64,000 bases of DNA from Myxococcales bacterium (lineage in GTDB: Bacteria; Myxococcota_A; Polyangia; Polyangiales; GCA-016699535), in contig CP064980.1 in assembly GCA_016699535.1 (NCBI GenBank), positions 3,356,001 through 3,420,000 of the forward strand, given 5' to 3'. Of this stretch, positions 8,175 to 18,213 are shown piece by piece; position 1 is the stretch's first letter; each line of letters begins with the position of its first letter. The notes below the pieces were generated by a model that saw only the letters and a list, made by a program, of their open reading frames with translations, made no database searches and had not been told where the DNA came from. The translations under genes and the position numbers were made by a program.

Positions 8175-10145
8175 CTAAACCGGGTCGGGAATCTCACTTG
8201 GTCGTGGATGGAAAATCGAAGGCTTATTTTCAGAGTCCTTCTCTGTGTCACGATTAATCTGCTTTTTTCGCGTCGTAGCGTAGGTGGGAATGACCACACG
8301 CTCTCGCGGCGGCAGCTCACGCCCTTCCATAAGGGCTTTTATTTCCTCACGGTCGAGGGTCTCTCGCTCCAAAAGTGCCTCAGCAATCAAATCAAGCTTG
8401 TCGCGGTTGGCCTCAAGCAAACGTCGTGCTTTGTCATATTGTTCGGTCACAATACTGCGAACTTCTTCGTCTATTTCGCGTGCGGTTTGCTCTGAGTAGT
8501 CCTTACTCTTCATGCCTGAGCCAAAACCAAAAAGGCTGTCTTCATGCTCAGCAAAACTAACTGGACCAAACTTCTTGCTCATCCCCCACTCGGTCACCAT
8601 CGAACGAGCAAGCTGAGTTGCTTTTTTGAAGTCATCCGCTGCACCGGTGGTCAGCTGGTTGAATACAATTTCCTCGGCAATGCGGCCGCTAAGCGCCATC
8701 GCAATGCGATCCAAAGCCCAGGCGCGTGAATGCCCCAATTGATCTTCGTCGGGAATCGCCATGGTAATACCAAGCGCTGGTCCTCGAGGAATGATGGATA
8801 CCTTGTGAATGGGATCATGATTTTCCAAAAGCTGCGCAGCCAAGGTGTGTCCAGCTTCATGCCATGCGGTAGTGCGTTTTTCTTTGTCGCTGATCATCAT
8901 AGACCTGCGCTCAGAACCCATCAGCACTTTGTCCTTGGCCATTTCAAAATCCGACATGGAAATCATGTCTTTGTCCTGACGTGCAGCAAGCAAAGCCGCT
9001 TCGTTGACCAAGTTTTCTAAGTCTGCGCCAGAAAAGCCAGGTGTTCCCCGAGAAAGAATTTCCACATCGACGTCGTCGCTGAGCGGCGTTTTCTTGGTGT
9101 GGACCATCAAAATCCCCGCACGGCCCTTAACATCAGGTCGAGGCACCATAATGCGTCGGTCAAAACGACCAGGACGCAAAATCGCTGGGTCAAGCACATC
9201 CGGGCGGTTGGTAGCGGCGATAATAATAACGCCCTCATTGGACTCAAAGCCGTCCATTTCGACCAACAACTGATTTAATGTCTGCTCTCGCTCGTCGTGT
9301 CCGCCGCCAAGACCAGCTCCGCGATGACGTCCTACTGCATCAATTTCATCGATAAAAATAATGCATGGCGCATGCTTTTTTCCTTGTTCAAACAAGTCAC
9401 GCACACGGGATGCACCAACGCCAACAAACATCTCGACAAAATCAGAACCCGAAATGCTAAAGAAAGGGACGCCTGCCTCTCCCGCAATGGCTCGGGCAAG
9501 CAAGGTCTTACCGGTCCCGGGTGCGCCCATAAGCAACACGCCTTTCGGAATTCTTCCACCAAGCCGCTGAAACTTCTTTGGATCTTTCAAGAAGGCAATG
9601 ATCTCTTCGCAATCGTCCTTAGCTTCATCAATGCCCGCAACATCCTGAAAAGTCACTTTGTTTTGCGACTCGTTGAGAAGTCGTGCACGCGACTTGCCAA
9701 AGCTCATGGCCTTGCCGCCCGAGGACTGCAGCTGCCGCATAAAGAAAAACAGTATCCCTAACACAAAAATCATCGGAAGCCAGGTAACAAGCAAGCTCGC
9801 CCAAATACCGTTTTGCTCATCCGAGCGGTACTTCACACGAACTGTGTGCTCTCGCAGTTCCTTAGCGGTCTGTTCTCCAGGAGGGCCAACGGCAACACGC
9901 GTTGATTGTTTGCTGCCATCGTCTTTCTTTGTCGTATAGCTGTATTCGGCAATGGTCTCACGAGCATTGATTGTGACCTCTTGAACTTTTCCAGCCTGAA
10001 CTTCTTCCATGAAGTCGCTGAAAGCCACATTTTGAGGTTGGCTACTTTGCATGGTCAGGTTGTACAGAGCGACCATTAATACGATCACAAACAACCAGAT
10101 AAATAATGTTCTTTGTCCTTGCTTCACTTCATCACCGGATTTCAA
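8175..10145 (-). CDS. ftsH: ATP-dependent zinc metalloprotease FtsH
   Basis: A membrane-bound AAA+ protease that degrades misfolded and regulatory membrane proteins. Its 656 residues are intact. Two transmembrane segments flank a short periplasmic domain (about residues 12-30 and 118-136). The AAA module follows, with Walker A GAPGTGKT, Walker B IIFIDEIDA and the second region of homology ending in ATNRPDVLDPAILRPGRFDR. The zinc site is HEAGH with the downstream acidic residue of the peptidase M41 domain. A basic, Asp/Glu-rich tail ends in PSEIPDPV. It lies downstream of tilS and upstream of folP on the same strand, a conserved order. Confidence 0.97.
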   Translation of the reverse strand: MKSGDEVKQGQRTLFIWLFVIVLMVALYNLTMQSSQPQNVAFSDFMEEVQAGKVQEVTINARETIAEYSYTTKKDDGSKQSTRVAVGPPGEQTAKELREHTVRVKYRSDEQNGIWASLLVTWLPMIFVLGILFFFMRQLQSSGGKAMSFGKSRARLLNESQNKVTFQDVAGIDEAKDDCEEIIAFLKDPKKFQRLGGRIPKGVLLMGAPGTGKTLLARAIAGEAGVPFFSISGSDFVEMFVGVGASRVRDLFEQGKKHAPCIIFIDEIDAVGRHRGAGLGGGHDEREQTLNQLLVEMDGFESNEGVIIIAATNRPDVLDPAILRPGRFDRRIMVPRPDVKGRAGILMVHTKKTPLSDDVDVEILSRGTPGFSGADLENLVNEAALLAARQDKDMISMSDFEMAKDKVLMGSERRSMMISDKEKRTTAWHEAGHTLAAQLLENHDPIHKVSIIPRGPALGITMAIPDEDQLGHSRAWALDRIAMALSGRIAEEIVFNQLTTGAADDFKKATQLARSMVTEWGMSKKFGPVSFAEHEDSLFGFGSGMKSKDYSEQTAREIDEEVRSIVTEQYDKARRLLEANRDKLDLIAEALLERETLDREEIKALMEGRELPPRERVVIPTYATTRKKQINRDTEKDSENKPSIFHPRPSEIPDPV

Positions 10146-10230
10146 GAGCTAGTTTGGCCGACACCCTGCCACTTTATTATAGTATCTCAGTAGCATGAGG
10201 GTAGGAAATATTCAATCACACCACAACTTT

Positions 10231-11213
10231 TTACCGCTGTGTGCGTGTCGGATATTCACTTACTTTTAAAGCTATAAGCACGCTTTTCCGAACGCGCAAG
10301 AGCCACTGCCCTGGCAGCAAGACTTCACCTCCAGAAGGAAGCACTCTGTTAAGCTGCTGATGTTGCGCGCGGCCCAAGATCTGTCCGGTCTGCTCTTGCA
10401 CCCAAACCTTGAGCGCTTGTCTTCGAATGGCGATAGGACTTGCCAATAACACACCAACATCAAGCTCGTTGGCTTTGAGTTGAGCCTTTTGCAGCACATC
10501 CCTAAGGCCAAGTTCGAGATGCGATTTTAGATCGCGTGCATCGTCGGCAAGCAAGGCCAAGCTGCGCAGTAGATCGGGATTTTCCTCTCTCAGTAGTGGC
10601 AGAAGCTTTTTACGAATTCTTACTCGTTTGAAGTGCAGATTGGAGTTGCTCGGATCTTCCCGAAAGGACAATCCCCGATGTTCTAAAAAAGCGAGCACAT
10701 CCTCTCGTGTACAATCGATCAGAGGACGAATCACGCCATCCTCTCGACTCGGCGCAATGCCCGAAAGAGCCAAACAGCCGCTCCCCGAAGCAGTCGATCT
10801 AAAACCGTCTCCGCTTGATCATCAAGCGTATGCGCTATCGCAATTTTTGTCGCACCAATTTTGTCTTTTAGAGCCAGAAGAGCCCGATAGCGAACCTTCC
10901 GGGCCGCGTTTTGTATCGAAGGCTCTTTCGGTAGCTCGACACACAAGCCATGAAAAGGAAGGCCTAGTGTTAGAGCATGTTGCCGGACAAACTCAACGTC
11001 ATCTGCTGCGTTATCACGGAGTTGATGGTTAACCGAAGCGACATGCAGCCCCATCTCAAAAGACGACGATAACTCTGCAAAGGCATAGAGCATCGCTAGA
11101 GAATCCGCTCCACCCGAGCATGCCACAAGCACGCTTTCTGAAGGTCGTACTAAGTTACGTTCTTTAAGCGTGCTTCGAACACGCGTAAGTAACAATGGCT
11201 TAGATGATGACAT
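10231..11213 (-). CDS. tilS: tRNA(Ile)-lysidine synthase TilS (one frameshift)
   Basis: Attaches lysine to C34 of tRNA-Ile2 so that it reads AUA, an essential tRNA modification. The N-terminal half has the PP-loop VACSGGADSLAML and the HTLDDQAETVLDRLLRG motif. The second half continues LALSGIAPSREDGVIRPLID, an arm typical of TilS, and then the C-terminal domain. The two halves are in different frames. Restoring one base near 10774 (GCTGTTTGG to GCTGGTTTGG on the coding strand) gives a continuous protein of about 327 residues. As TilS is normally essential and only one copy is visible, a sequencing or assembly error is the simplest explanation. It starts just after gltD and precedes ftsH by about 85 bases. 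Confidence 0.92.
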
Positions 11214-11248
11214 GCTATCAACGCTTCTTTACCCACACCGCACAGCGC

Positions 11249-12718
11249 TCAGCGTCCACCAAAATACGCATCGTGTCCGCGAGTTGGCAGGATTGTTTTC
11301 TGTTTTTTCTGCAAACGCAAATCGATCGCACGTGCCGCTTCGCGTCCTTCGGAAATTGCCCACACAATCAACGATGCACCGCGATGGGCATCTCCTGCAC
11401 AATAGACCCCCGGAAGACTGGTCTCAAATGATGGATTCACTTGGATACAACCGCGTGCATCAAGCTGAATCGAGGTCTGCTCCACCAAACTCTGCACCCA
11501 AGGACCCGTAAAACCCATCGCCAAAATTAATAGGTCGACCGGAATATCGATATCGCTACCCGGAATTTCACGAAAAGGGCCGCCTTCGCCACTGGTATTG
11601 AGCTCAACTTTGACGGCATGCAAGGTCTTCAGCACACCATCTTTGCCGGATAACTTCTTGGTCAACATGGCAAACTCTCGCTCACCACCTTCTTTGTGCG
11701 ATGACGAGCTACGAAATACCATCGGCCACTGCGGCCACGGGTTGTTCATATCGCGGCGTTGCGGCGGCATGGGTAATAGCTCGATTTGCTTGACCTGCTT
11801 TGCGCCTTGACGAAGTGCCGTTCCCAGGCAATCAGAGCCAGTATCTCCTCCGCCCAAAATCACAACACGCCTAGCTTGCGCATGAAGGCTAGTGCTTTGT
11901 TGCTGGCCGCGAGCATTGAAGCGGTTTTGCGCCCCAAGATAATCCATCGCGAACACAACCTGCTTTAAATCCCGACCGGGCACCGGCAAGTCTCGAGCTT
12001 TTTGAGCGCCCATCGCGAGAAGTACGGCATCGTACTCCTCGATAACGTCCTTCCAAAGCAGGTCCTTTCCAACGGTAACACCCGTGCTAAATGCAATGCC
12101 GGCCTTTTTCATAAGGTCAATGCGTCGATCAATAACCCATTTTTCAAGCTTAAAATCTGGGATGCCAAAACGCAGCAATCCTCCCGGCGCTTCATCACGC
12201 TCAAACACGGTCACCGTATGCCCAGCAGCGGCAAGTTGCGCCGCCGCGGCGAGCCCCGCCGGACCGCTGCCAACAACCGCTACGCGTTTATTGGTTTTTT
12301 TAGCGACAACACCAGCGTCAACCCATCCTTCTTGAAACGCCTTTTCAATGATTTCTTTTTCCGTTTGCTCAATCGTCACCGCATCGGCGCTAATCGCAAG
12401 AGTGCAAGCAGCTTCGCAGGGCGCCGGGCAAAGTCTGCCTGTAAACTCCGGAAAGTTGTTGGTCGAACTCAATTGCTTGTATGCCCTTTGCCAATTGCCT
12501 TTCGAAACACTCTGATTCCAGTCCGGAATAAGATTGCCAAGTGGACAGCCCTGATGGCAAAAAGGAATGCCGCAGTCCATGCAACGCGCAGCTTGGCTTT
12601 GAGCCAAAGGCTCTGGTTGCGGCTGATACACTTCTTTCCAGTCCGACAATCGTTCGTCAACCTCACGAGCAGGCGCATTCTGCCTGGGCGTAGTGATAAA
12701 AGCGCGAAGATCAGCCAT
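11249..12718 (-). CDS. gltD: Glutamate synthase small subunit GltD
   Basis: The NADPH-oxidising beta subunit of glutamate synthase. It passes electrons through FAD and iron-sulfur clusters to GltB. Its 489 residues are intact. The N-terminal cysteine-rich region (CMDCGIPFCHQGCPLGN, then CPAPCEAACTL) provides 4Fe-4S ligands. The first dinucleotide fold is VAVVGSGPAGLAAAAQLA near residue 150, and the second is VVILGGGDTGSDCLG near residue 290. The C-terminal FAD contact is VYCAGDAHRGASLIVWAI. It overlaps gltB by 8 bases and follows it in the same operon. Confidence 0.97.
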   Translation of the reverse strand: MADLRAFITTPRQNAPAREVDERLSDWKEVYQPQPEPLAQSQAARCMDCGIPFCHQGCPLGNLIPDWNQSVSKGNWQRAYKQLSSTNNFPEFTGRLCPAPCEAACTLAISADAVTIEQTEKEIIEKAFQEGWVDAGVVAKKTNKRVAVVGSGPAGLAAAAQLAAAGHTVTVFERDEAPGGLLRFGIPDFKLEKWVIDRRIDLMKKAGIAFSTGVTVGKDLLWKDVIEEYDAVLLAMGAQKARDLPVPGRDLKQVVFAMDYLGAQNRFNARGQQQSTSLHAQARRVVILGGGDTGSDCLGTALRQGAKQVKQIELLPMPPQRRDMNNPWPQWPMVFRSSSSHKEGGEREFAMLTKKLSGKDGVLKTLHAVKVELNTSGEGGPFREIPGSDIDIPVDLLILAMGFTGPWVQSLVEQTSIQLDARGCIQVNPSFETSLPGVYCAGDAHRGASLIVWAISEGREAARAIDLRLQKKQKTILPTRGHDAYFGGR

Positions 12719-15700
12719 GGACGCCGCCTGTGTGCAGCAAGACCCTTTTGCTTTCTTCTTTACTCAAAGGTCGTTCCGAGCGGCGCTGCAGCAAAATTTT
12801 CTTGTACTCGATTGGCATGACCTTAATGAAACTTGAGACGAGTGTGTCCCAGTTGTCCAAAATCCGGGCTGCTAAAGCCCTTCGCGTATAGCGCACATGC
12901 TTTTCAAGCAAGCCTTTGAGCAGCCATTGATCACTTTCGTCGGAAACTGCTTCAAGCTCAACCATGCCAAGGTTGCAGCGCTCGGCGAAGCTCTCTTCAC
13001 GGTTGAATACAAAGGCCACACCACCGCTCATACCCGCAGCAAAATTTCGGCCCGTCTCTCCCAGAACAACTACCACGCCACCGGTCATGTACTCACAACC
13101 GTGATCGCCTACCCCTTCAATCACAGCCGTAGCCCCGCTGTTGCGTACAGCGAAACGCTCACCTGCACGCCCCTCGGCAAACAAGCTTCCCGCTGTCGCA
13201 CCGTAGAGCACAGTGTTTCCGACAATAATGTTTTCAGAAGCATTGAACTGCGAATTTCGATCCGGGTAAACAACAATACGCGCCCCGGAAAGGCCCTTCC
13301 CAACATAGTCATTGGCCTCGCCCTCAAGCTCAAGCGTTAAGCCCTGCGCAGCAAAGGCTCCAAAACTCTGCCCCGCGGTTCCCCGATAGCAAATATGAAC
13401 GCTGTCATCGGGCAAGGTTCGACCTCCTCGGCTTCGCGCGATGTGACCACTGAGCAACGTTCCCACTGCACGATCCGTATTGCGAATCGTTAAAGTCTCT
13501 TTTAATCGTTCGCGCTTTTCAAGGGCTTGATCGGCTTTCGCAAGCAAGGCTTGATCAAGATGGTTTTCAAGCGACCATGGCAGACTTGTTTTTTGTGAAC
13601 GCGCCCAGACCGAAGGTGCACGGGGCTCAGCTAAAATCTGTGAAAAATCGAGTTTCGAAGCTTTCCAATGGCTCTGATCCTGACGAACTTTCAACAAATC
13701 CACACGGCCTACCAAAGCATCAAAACGGCGAATACCCAACGCCGCCATGTGCTGCCGCACATCGCGCGCCACGAGACGGAAAAAATTCTCGACATACTCT
13801 GCCTTGCCCGCAAACTTTTCTCTCAACACAGGGTCTTGTGTTGCTATGCCCACCGAACAGGTGTTGAGATGACACTTGCGAAGCATAATGCAGCCTTCAG
13901 CAATCAACGAAGCGGTGGCCATGCCGAACTCTTCAGCGCCAAGAAGCGCAGCAACCATGACGTCGCGACCTGTGCGAAGCCCACCATCAACCTGCACGCG
14001 AATGCGATCACGCAAACGGTTTTGTACCAAGACTTGTTGAGTTTCGGACAGGCCAAGTTCCCATGGTAGACCAGCGCGTTTGATGCTTGAAAGCGGCGAT
14101 GCGCCGGTGCCGCCAGAGTAACCGGCTATAACGACGCAACCCGCCCGGGCTTTGGCTACGCCCGCAGCCACAGTACCTACCCCAACCTCGCTAACAAGCT
14201 TTACGCTAATCCGCGCGCTTGGATTCACCACCTGCAAATCGTAGATCAGCTGTGCCAGATCCTCGATGCTGTAGATGTCGTGGTGCGGAGGCGGAGAAAT
14301 AAGGGTTACCCCGGGTGTCGAGCAACGCACTTTAGCAATACGCTCATCAACTTTGTGACCAGGGAGCTGCCCTCCTTCGCCAGGTTTTGCTCCTTGGGCC
14401 ACTTTGATTTGCAAATCATCTGCGTGCACCAAGTAATCAACGTGGACACCAAAGCGGCCGGAAGCGACTTGCTTGATAGCACTACGGCGCAAGTCGCCGT
14501 TTTCATCCGCATAAAAACGATGCGGCTCTTCACCGCCCTCGCCACTGTTTGAGCGCGCTTTGAGACGGTTCATTGCAATGGCCAAGGTTTCGTGGGCTTC
14601 AGCGCTGATCGAGCCAAAAGACATCGCGCCCGTTACAAAACGTTGAACAATGCTGTCCTCGGATTCGACTTCATCGATATCGATACTTCGGTGCTCGTCT
14701 ACTACCAAATCGAACTGGCCCCGTAGAGTAGCCAGTTGATTGTCCTCGTTGTTCACGCTCCGGGCATACTTTTCATAAATTTCAAAATCGTTGCTTTTCA
14801 CTGCAGACTGCAAGAGTGCAACTGTTTGAGGGTTCCATTTATGAAGCTCACCCCGGCGACGCCATTGGTAGACTCCGCCAAGCGGTAAGGGATCGGCAAG
14901 ACTTGCAAGACTCTGACCGAAAGCCCGGCTATGCCGCTCGATAACTTCCCGCCCAAGCTCGAACATCCCGATGCCCTCAAGGCGTGAAGGTGTTCCGGTA
15001 AAGTATTGATCGACCACATCGCGGTTCAGACCTACAATTTCAAAGATTTGAGATCCGCGATAGGACTGGATAGTTGAAATACCCATTTTGGACATCACCT
15101 TCAACAAACCAGCATTAACCGCTTGAATGTAGTTTTCAATGGCTTGCTCAACCGGAATGTCTAATTCACCATCTTGGCAAAGTGCATGAATACTATCCAT
15201 CGCCAAGTATGGATTGATGGCCGTTGCGCCAACAGCAGTAAGCATTGCAAAGTCGTGAACTTCAAACGCATCGCCGCACTCGACTACAAGGCTGGCCTCC
15301 ATGCGAATGCCTTCGCGCACTATATGCTGATGCACTGCGCTTGCCGCAAGAAGGGAAGGAATGGCCAAATGATCTTTATCGACGCCCCGATCAGAGAGAA
15401 TCAGAATATTGTGTCCGTCTTCGATCTGTTCCTGCGCCACTCGACAAAGCTTTTTTACCGCACGCTCAAGACCTTTTTCCCCACCTTTGGCTGAGTAGAG
15501 CAGCGAAAGCACCACCGGCTCAAACACGCCAGCACGCACGGCACTAATCCTTGCAAGGTCAGCATTGCTCATGATCGGACTACCGATCCGAATTAAATGA
15601 CATTGCTCTGGGGTTTCATCGAAGGTATTGCCCACACCGCCCAAGGAAGTCTGTAAACTCATGACCAAGGATTCACGGATGGGATCAATCGCTGGGTTTG

Positions 15701-17273
15701 TAACCTGCGCAAAGAGTTGATGAAAATATTCAAAAAGACGTGGCGCGTTTTGGCTAAGCACAGCGAGGGGCGTATCGGTACCCATCGAACCGATTGGCTC
15801 CTTGCCCTCCTGTGCCATGGGCGACAAAATGATCTTCAGGCTTTCATCGCTGTAGCCAAACGCGCGCTGCAAAGCGAGCAGTTCATCGCCAAGCAGCGTA
15901 TCGGCGGCTTTTTCCTCGGGAAAGTTTTTGAAGTGAAAGACATTCTTCTCGAGCCATTTGCCATAAGGGAAACGACCAGCCAGATCGGCTTTGACTTCAT
16001 CGTCTTCAAGGATTCGGCCTTCGCTGGTATCCACCACGAAGATTTTGCCTGGTTTGAGCCGACCTTTGCCGCGAATCTCCTCCGGGGGAATATCAAGCAA
16101 GCCAGCTTCTGAAGCGAGGACGACCCGGCCGTCTTTGCTGATTAGATAGCGCATCGGCCGCAAACCGTTTCGATCAAGGCTTGCTCCGACAAGCTGTCCG
16201 TCGGTAAAAGCTACGGCCGCTGGACCATCCCAAGGCTCCATAAGCGAGGAAAGGTAGTTATAAAAATCGCGCCGAGTGGATTCCATGCCCTTAGCGCCTT
16301 CCCAGGCTTCGGGAATCAGCATCAACACCGAGTTAGGTAAACTTCGTCCGCCGAGATAAAGCAGCTCGAGCATGTTATCGAATTGAGCTGAATCGCTGAG
16401 CTCTGCTCCGATAATCGGGAAAAGACGATCAAGGCTTCCTCCAAACTTAGCCGACTGAAGCAGGTTTCGCCGAGCCGTCATCCAGTTTCGGTTGCCGCGC
16501 ACGGTGTTGATTTCACCATTGTGCGCAATCAGTCGAAAAGGTTGTGCCAAATCCCAACTTGGGAAAGTGTTGGTTGAAAAACGCGAATGAACTAAGCCAA
16601 TCGCGGTAACTAGCAAGGGATCTTGAAGATCGAGATAAAACTCCCCTAAACGCTCAGGCAAGATCAGCCCTTTATAGACGATCGTTTCCGTCGAGAAACT
16701 TGCAATATGAAATTTACCCTCCGGATCAGCCTGCTCTCGGTGAATGCGATTCTCAGCAAGCTTGCGAATAACGTATAGCTTTCGCTCGACCGCTGAAGGC
16801 GATACACGTCTTAGCCGAACGAATATCTGCCTCATCACCGGCATCACTTCGGTAGCAAACGGTCCAGCAAGTTCTTGCCGAATGGGTACATCACGCCACC
16901 CGAGGACTTCCTGTCCCTCGTTTTGCGCCTCTTGCTCGATGATAGCTTCGCAAGCAGCTCTACTTCGAGGATCGCGCGGAAGAAAAACCTGACCTACCCC
17001 GTAGCGCCGCCGTCTAGGTGGTTCAATGCCAAGCTCACGAATTTTCTCTTTGAAAAAGCGATGTGGGATCTGCACCAAAATGCCCGCACCATCGCTTGTT
17101 TCCGGATCCCAGCCCGAAGCGCTGCGGTGCGCTAGACGCGCCAAAACCTGCAATGCATCCTCGACAATGCCGCGGCTTTTTTCTCCGTTGATCTTTGCCA
17201 CAAAACCAACACCACAGCCGTCATGCTCAAGCTGAGGATCGTATAAGCCATGCCGTTTTAACGAATAATGCAC
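12711..17273 (-). CDS. gltB: Glutamate synthase large subunit GltB
   Basis: Makes two glutamates from glutamine and 2-oxoglutarate. Its 1520 residues, typical of the family, are uninterrupted. The N-terminal glutamine amidotransferase domain begins at the nucleophilic Cys in HDGCGVGF (residue 20), so a short propeptide should be removed. The central domain and the FMN-binding synthase domain follow (residues about 850-1200; TGAMSFGSIS, GEGGQLPGHKV, YSGGTGASPLSSIKRAG). The 3Fe-4S cysteines lie in CIMLRKCHLNTCSVGIATQ. The C-terminal right-handed beta-helix (GXXG repeats) closes the protein. It is co-transcribed with gltD. Confidence 0.98.
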   Translation of the reverse strand: MHYSLKRHGLYDPQLEHDGCGVGFVAKINGEKSRGIVEDALQVLARLAHRSASGWDPETSDGAGILVQIPHRFFKEKIRELGIEPPRRRRYGVGQVFLPRDPRSRAACEAIIEQEAQNEGQEVLGWRDVPIRQELAGPFATEVMPVMRQIFVRLRRVSPSAVERKLYVIRKLAENRIHREQADPEGKFHIASFSTETIVYKGLILPERLGEFYLDLQDPLLVTAIGLVHSRFSTNTFPSWDLAQPFRLIAHNGEINTVRGNRNWMTARRNLLQSAKFGGSLDRLFPIIGAELSDSAQFDNMLELLYLGGRSLPNSVLMLIPEAWEGAKGMESTRRDFYNYLSSLMEPWDGPAAVAFTDGQLVGASLDRNGLRPMRYLISKDGRVVLASEAGLLDIPPEEIRGKGRLKPGKIFVVDTSEGRILEDDEVKADLAGRFPYGKWLEKNVFHFKNFPEEKAADTLLGDELLALQRAFGYSDESLKIILSPMAQEGKEPIGSMGTDTPLAVLSQNAPRLFEYFHQLFAQVTNPAIDPIRESLVMSLQTSLGGVGNTFDETPEQCHLIRIGSPIMSNADLARISAVRAGVFEPVVLSLLYSAKGGEKGLERAVKKLCRVAQEQIEDGHNILILSDRGVDKDHLAIPSLLAASAVHQHIVREGIRMEASLVVECGDAFEVHDFAMLTAVGATAINPYLAMDSIHALCQDGELDIPVEQAIENYIQAVNAGLLKVMSKMGISTIQSYRGSQIFEIVGLNRDVVDQYFTGTPSRLEGIGMFELGREVIERHSRAFGQSLASLADPLPLGGVYQWRRRGELHKWNPQTVALLQSAVKSNDFEIYEKYARSVNNEDNQLATLRGQFDLVVDEHRSIDIDEVESEDSIVQRFVTGAMSFGSISAEAHETLAIAMNRLKARSNSGEGGEEPHRFYADENGDLRRSAIKQVASGRFGVHVDYLVHADDLQIKVAQGAKPGEGGQLPGHKVDERIAKVRCSTPGVTLISPPPHHDIYSIEDLAQLIYDLQVVNPSARISVKLVSEVGVGTVAAGVAKARAGCVVIAGYSGGTGASPLSSIKRAGLPWELGLSETQQVLVQNRLRDRIRVQVDGGLRTGRDVMVAALLGAEEFGMATASLIAEGCIMLRKCHLNTCSVGIATQDPVLREKFAGKAEYVENFFRLVARDVRQHMAALGIRRFDALVGRVDLLKVRQDQSHWKASKLDFSQILAEPRAPSVWARSQKTSLPWSLENHLDQALLAKADQALEKRERLKETLTIRNTDRAVGTLLSGHIARSRGGRTLPDDSVHICYRGTAGQSFGAFAAQGLTLELEGEANDYVGKGLSGARIVVYPDRNSQFNASENIIVGNTVLYGATAGSLFAEGRAGERFAVRNSGATAVIEGVGDHGCEYMTGGVVVVLGETGRNFAAGMSGGVAFVFNREESFAERCNLGMVELEAVSDESDQWLLKGLLEKHVRYTRRALAARILDNWDTLVSSFIKVMPIEYKKILLQRRSERPLSKEESKRVLLHTGGVHG

Positions 17274-17455
17274 CGACCTGCATTTCTACAATCCTTTTAG
17301 CCGCTATGTCTAGAGTGCTAATTGGGCCGGGAGCAAGATGCAGCAATCAAAATGGCGATATACCGAGACTCAATGAGGGATCAGGTTGGGCCATCGATTA
17401 GGAAGAACGCCTAACACGGAGCAACGCAAGCAGAACAGCAGGGACTCAAAACGAG

Positions 17456-18064
17456 CTAAAAATGCCCTTGAACTAAGGAAAAACGCAACTCGGGATTGGC
17501 TTTTTGCCCATATTTCAGCTGCTCTTTGTTGCTTACGTCGCTTAGCACCGCTGGCACAGGTAAGCCCATCGAAAGCCGTCCGGATTCGCTAACGCCAAGT
17601 GCGGCAAAAACAGGCGCATTTGAAGAAGACTTCGGCTCTTTGACTTGCGATACGCTTCGTCCTGGCGGAGGCACTACAGCTGTGTCTTTCTTTTCAATCG
17701 CTTCCATTTCGTCTTCGGGATCATACGCGGCAGACGATACAGCAAGCACAATGGCCGGAATGGCCAAGGCCATGCCAGCAGCCATCACTCCAATACCGGC
17801 TTCAACCGAATTATTGTTATCAATCAAAAACTGACCAGCAATTGCACCGCCAGTGGCACCTACGCCCGCAGCGATCAGATAGGGCCATGCGTCTTTGACA
17901 CCAAAAACACTCACCACGGCTAGACCGAGCTCAGCGCCCAGCAATCCGCCCCCCACTTTACCTTCAAAGTCTGCATTTACCGGGTCAACGTTTTGTGCTG
18001 AAGCAGAAGAGGCCAACGCTGTCACCAAACAAAGTGAAAGCACGCACACCTTCGCCAAATTCAT
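17456..18064 (-). CDS. Unknown exported protein with glycine/alanine-rich hydrophobic core
   Basis: I do not recognise this protein. From the Met at 18064 it has 202 residues. An upstream Met at 18085 is possible, but the sequence from MNLAKVCVLSLC reads as a standard signal peptide ending ASSASAQN. The mature part has two or three Gly/Ala-rich hydrophobic stretches (about residues 35-110) like small membrane-spanning or glycine-zipper segments, then a Pro/Ser/Lys-rich region and a beta-rich C-terminus ending in SLVQGHF. A terminal Phe is common in outer-membrane proteins, but this is too little to assign a function. It lies 130 bases after secF on the same strand. Confidence 0.55.
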   Translation of the reverse strand: MNLAKVCVLSLCLVTALASSASAQNVDPVNADFEGKVGGGLLGAELGLAVVSVFGVKDAWPYLIAAGVGATGGAIAGQFLIDNNNSVEAGIGVMAAGMALAIPAIVLAVSSAAYDPEDEMEAIEKKDTAVVPPPGRSVSQVKEPKSSSNAPVFAALGVSESGRLSMGLPVPAVLSDVSNKEQLKYGQKANPELRFSLVQGHF

Positions 18065-18213
18065 TTTTTGCTCTTGGCCAAACACACAAACCTCCCGAGA
18101 TCGTTCAAAGAATCCCGATACCCTAGCTCGGTACCTTACACAAAGGGGATCGGTTCGGCAACTATGAGCTCACCACCGGAGCCTCCAAGGCCACAAAAGG
18201 CTCGTTGGCGTAC

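Noticed and set aside
12002..12820. A 272-residue plus-strand open frame opposite gltD/gltB
   Set aside because: It lies antisense to well-conserved genes, has a biased composition and no recognisable motif.
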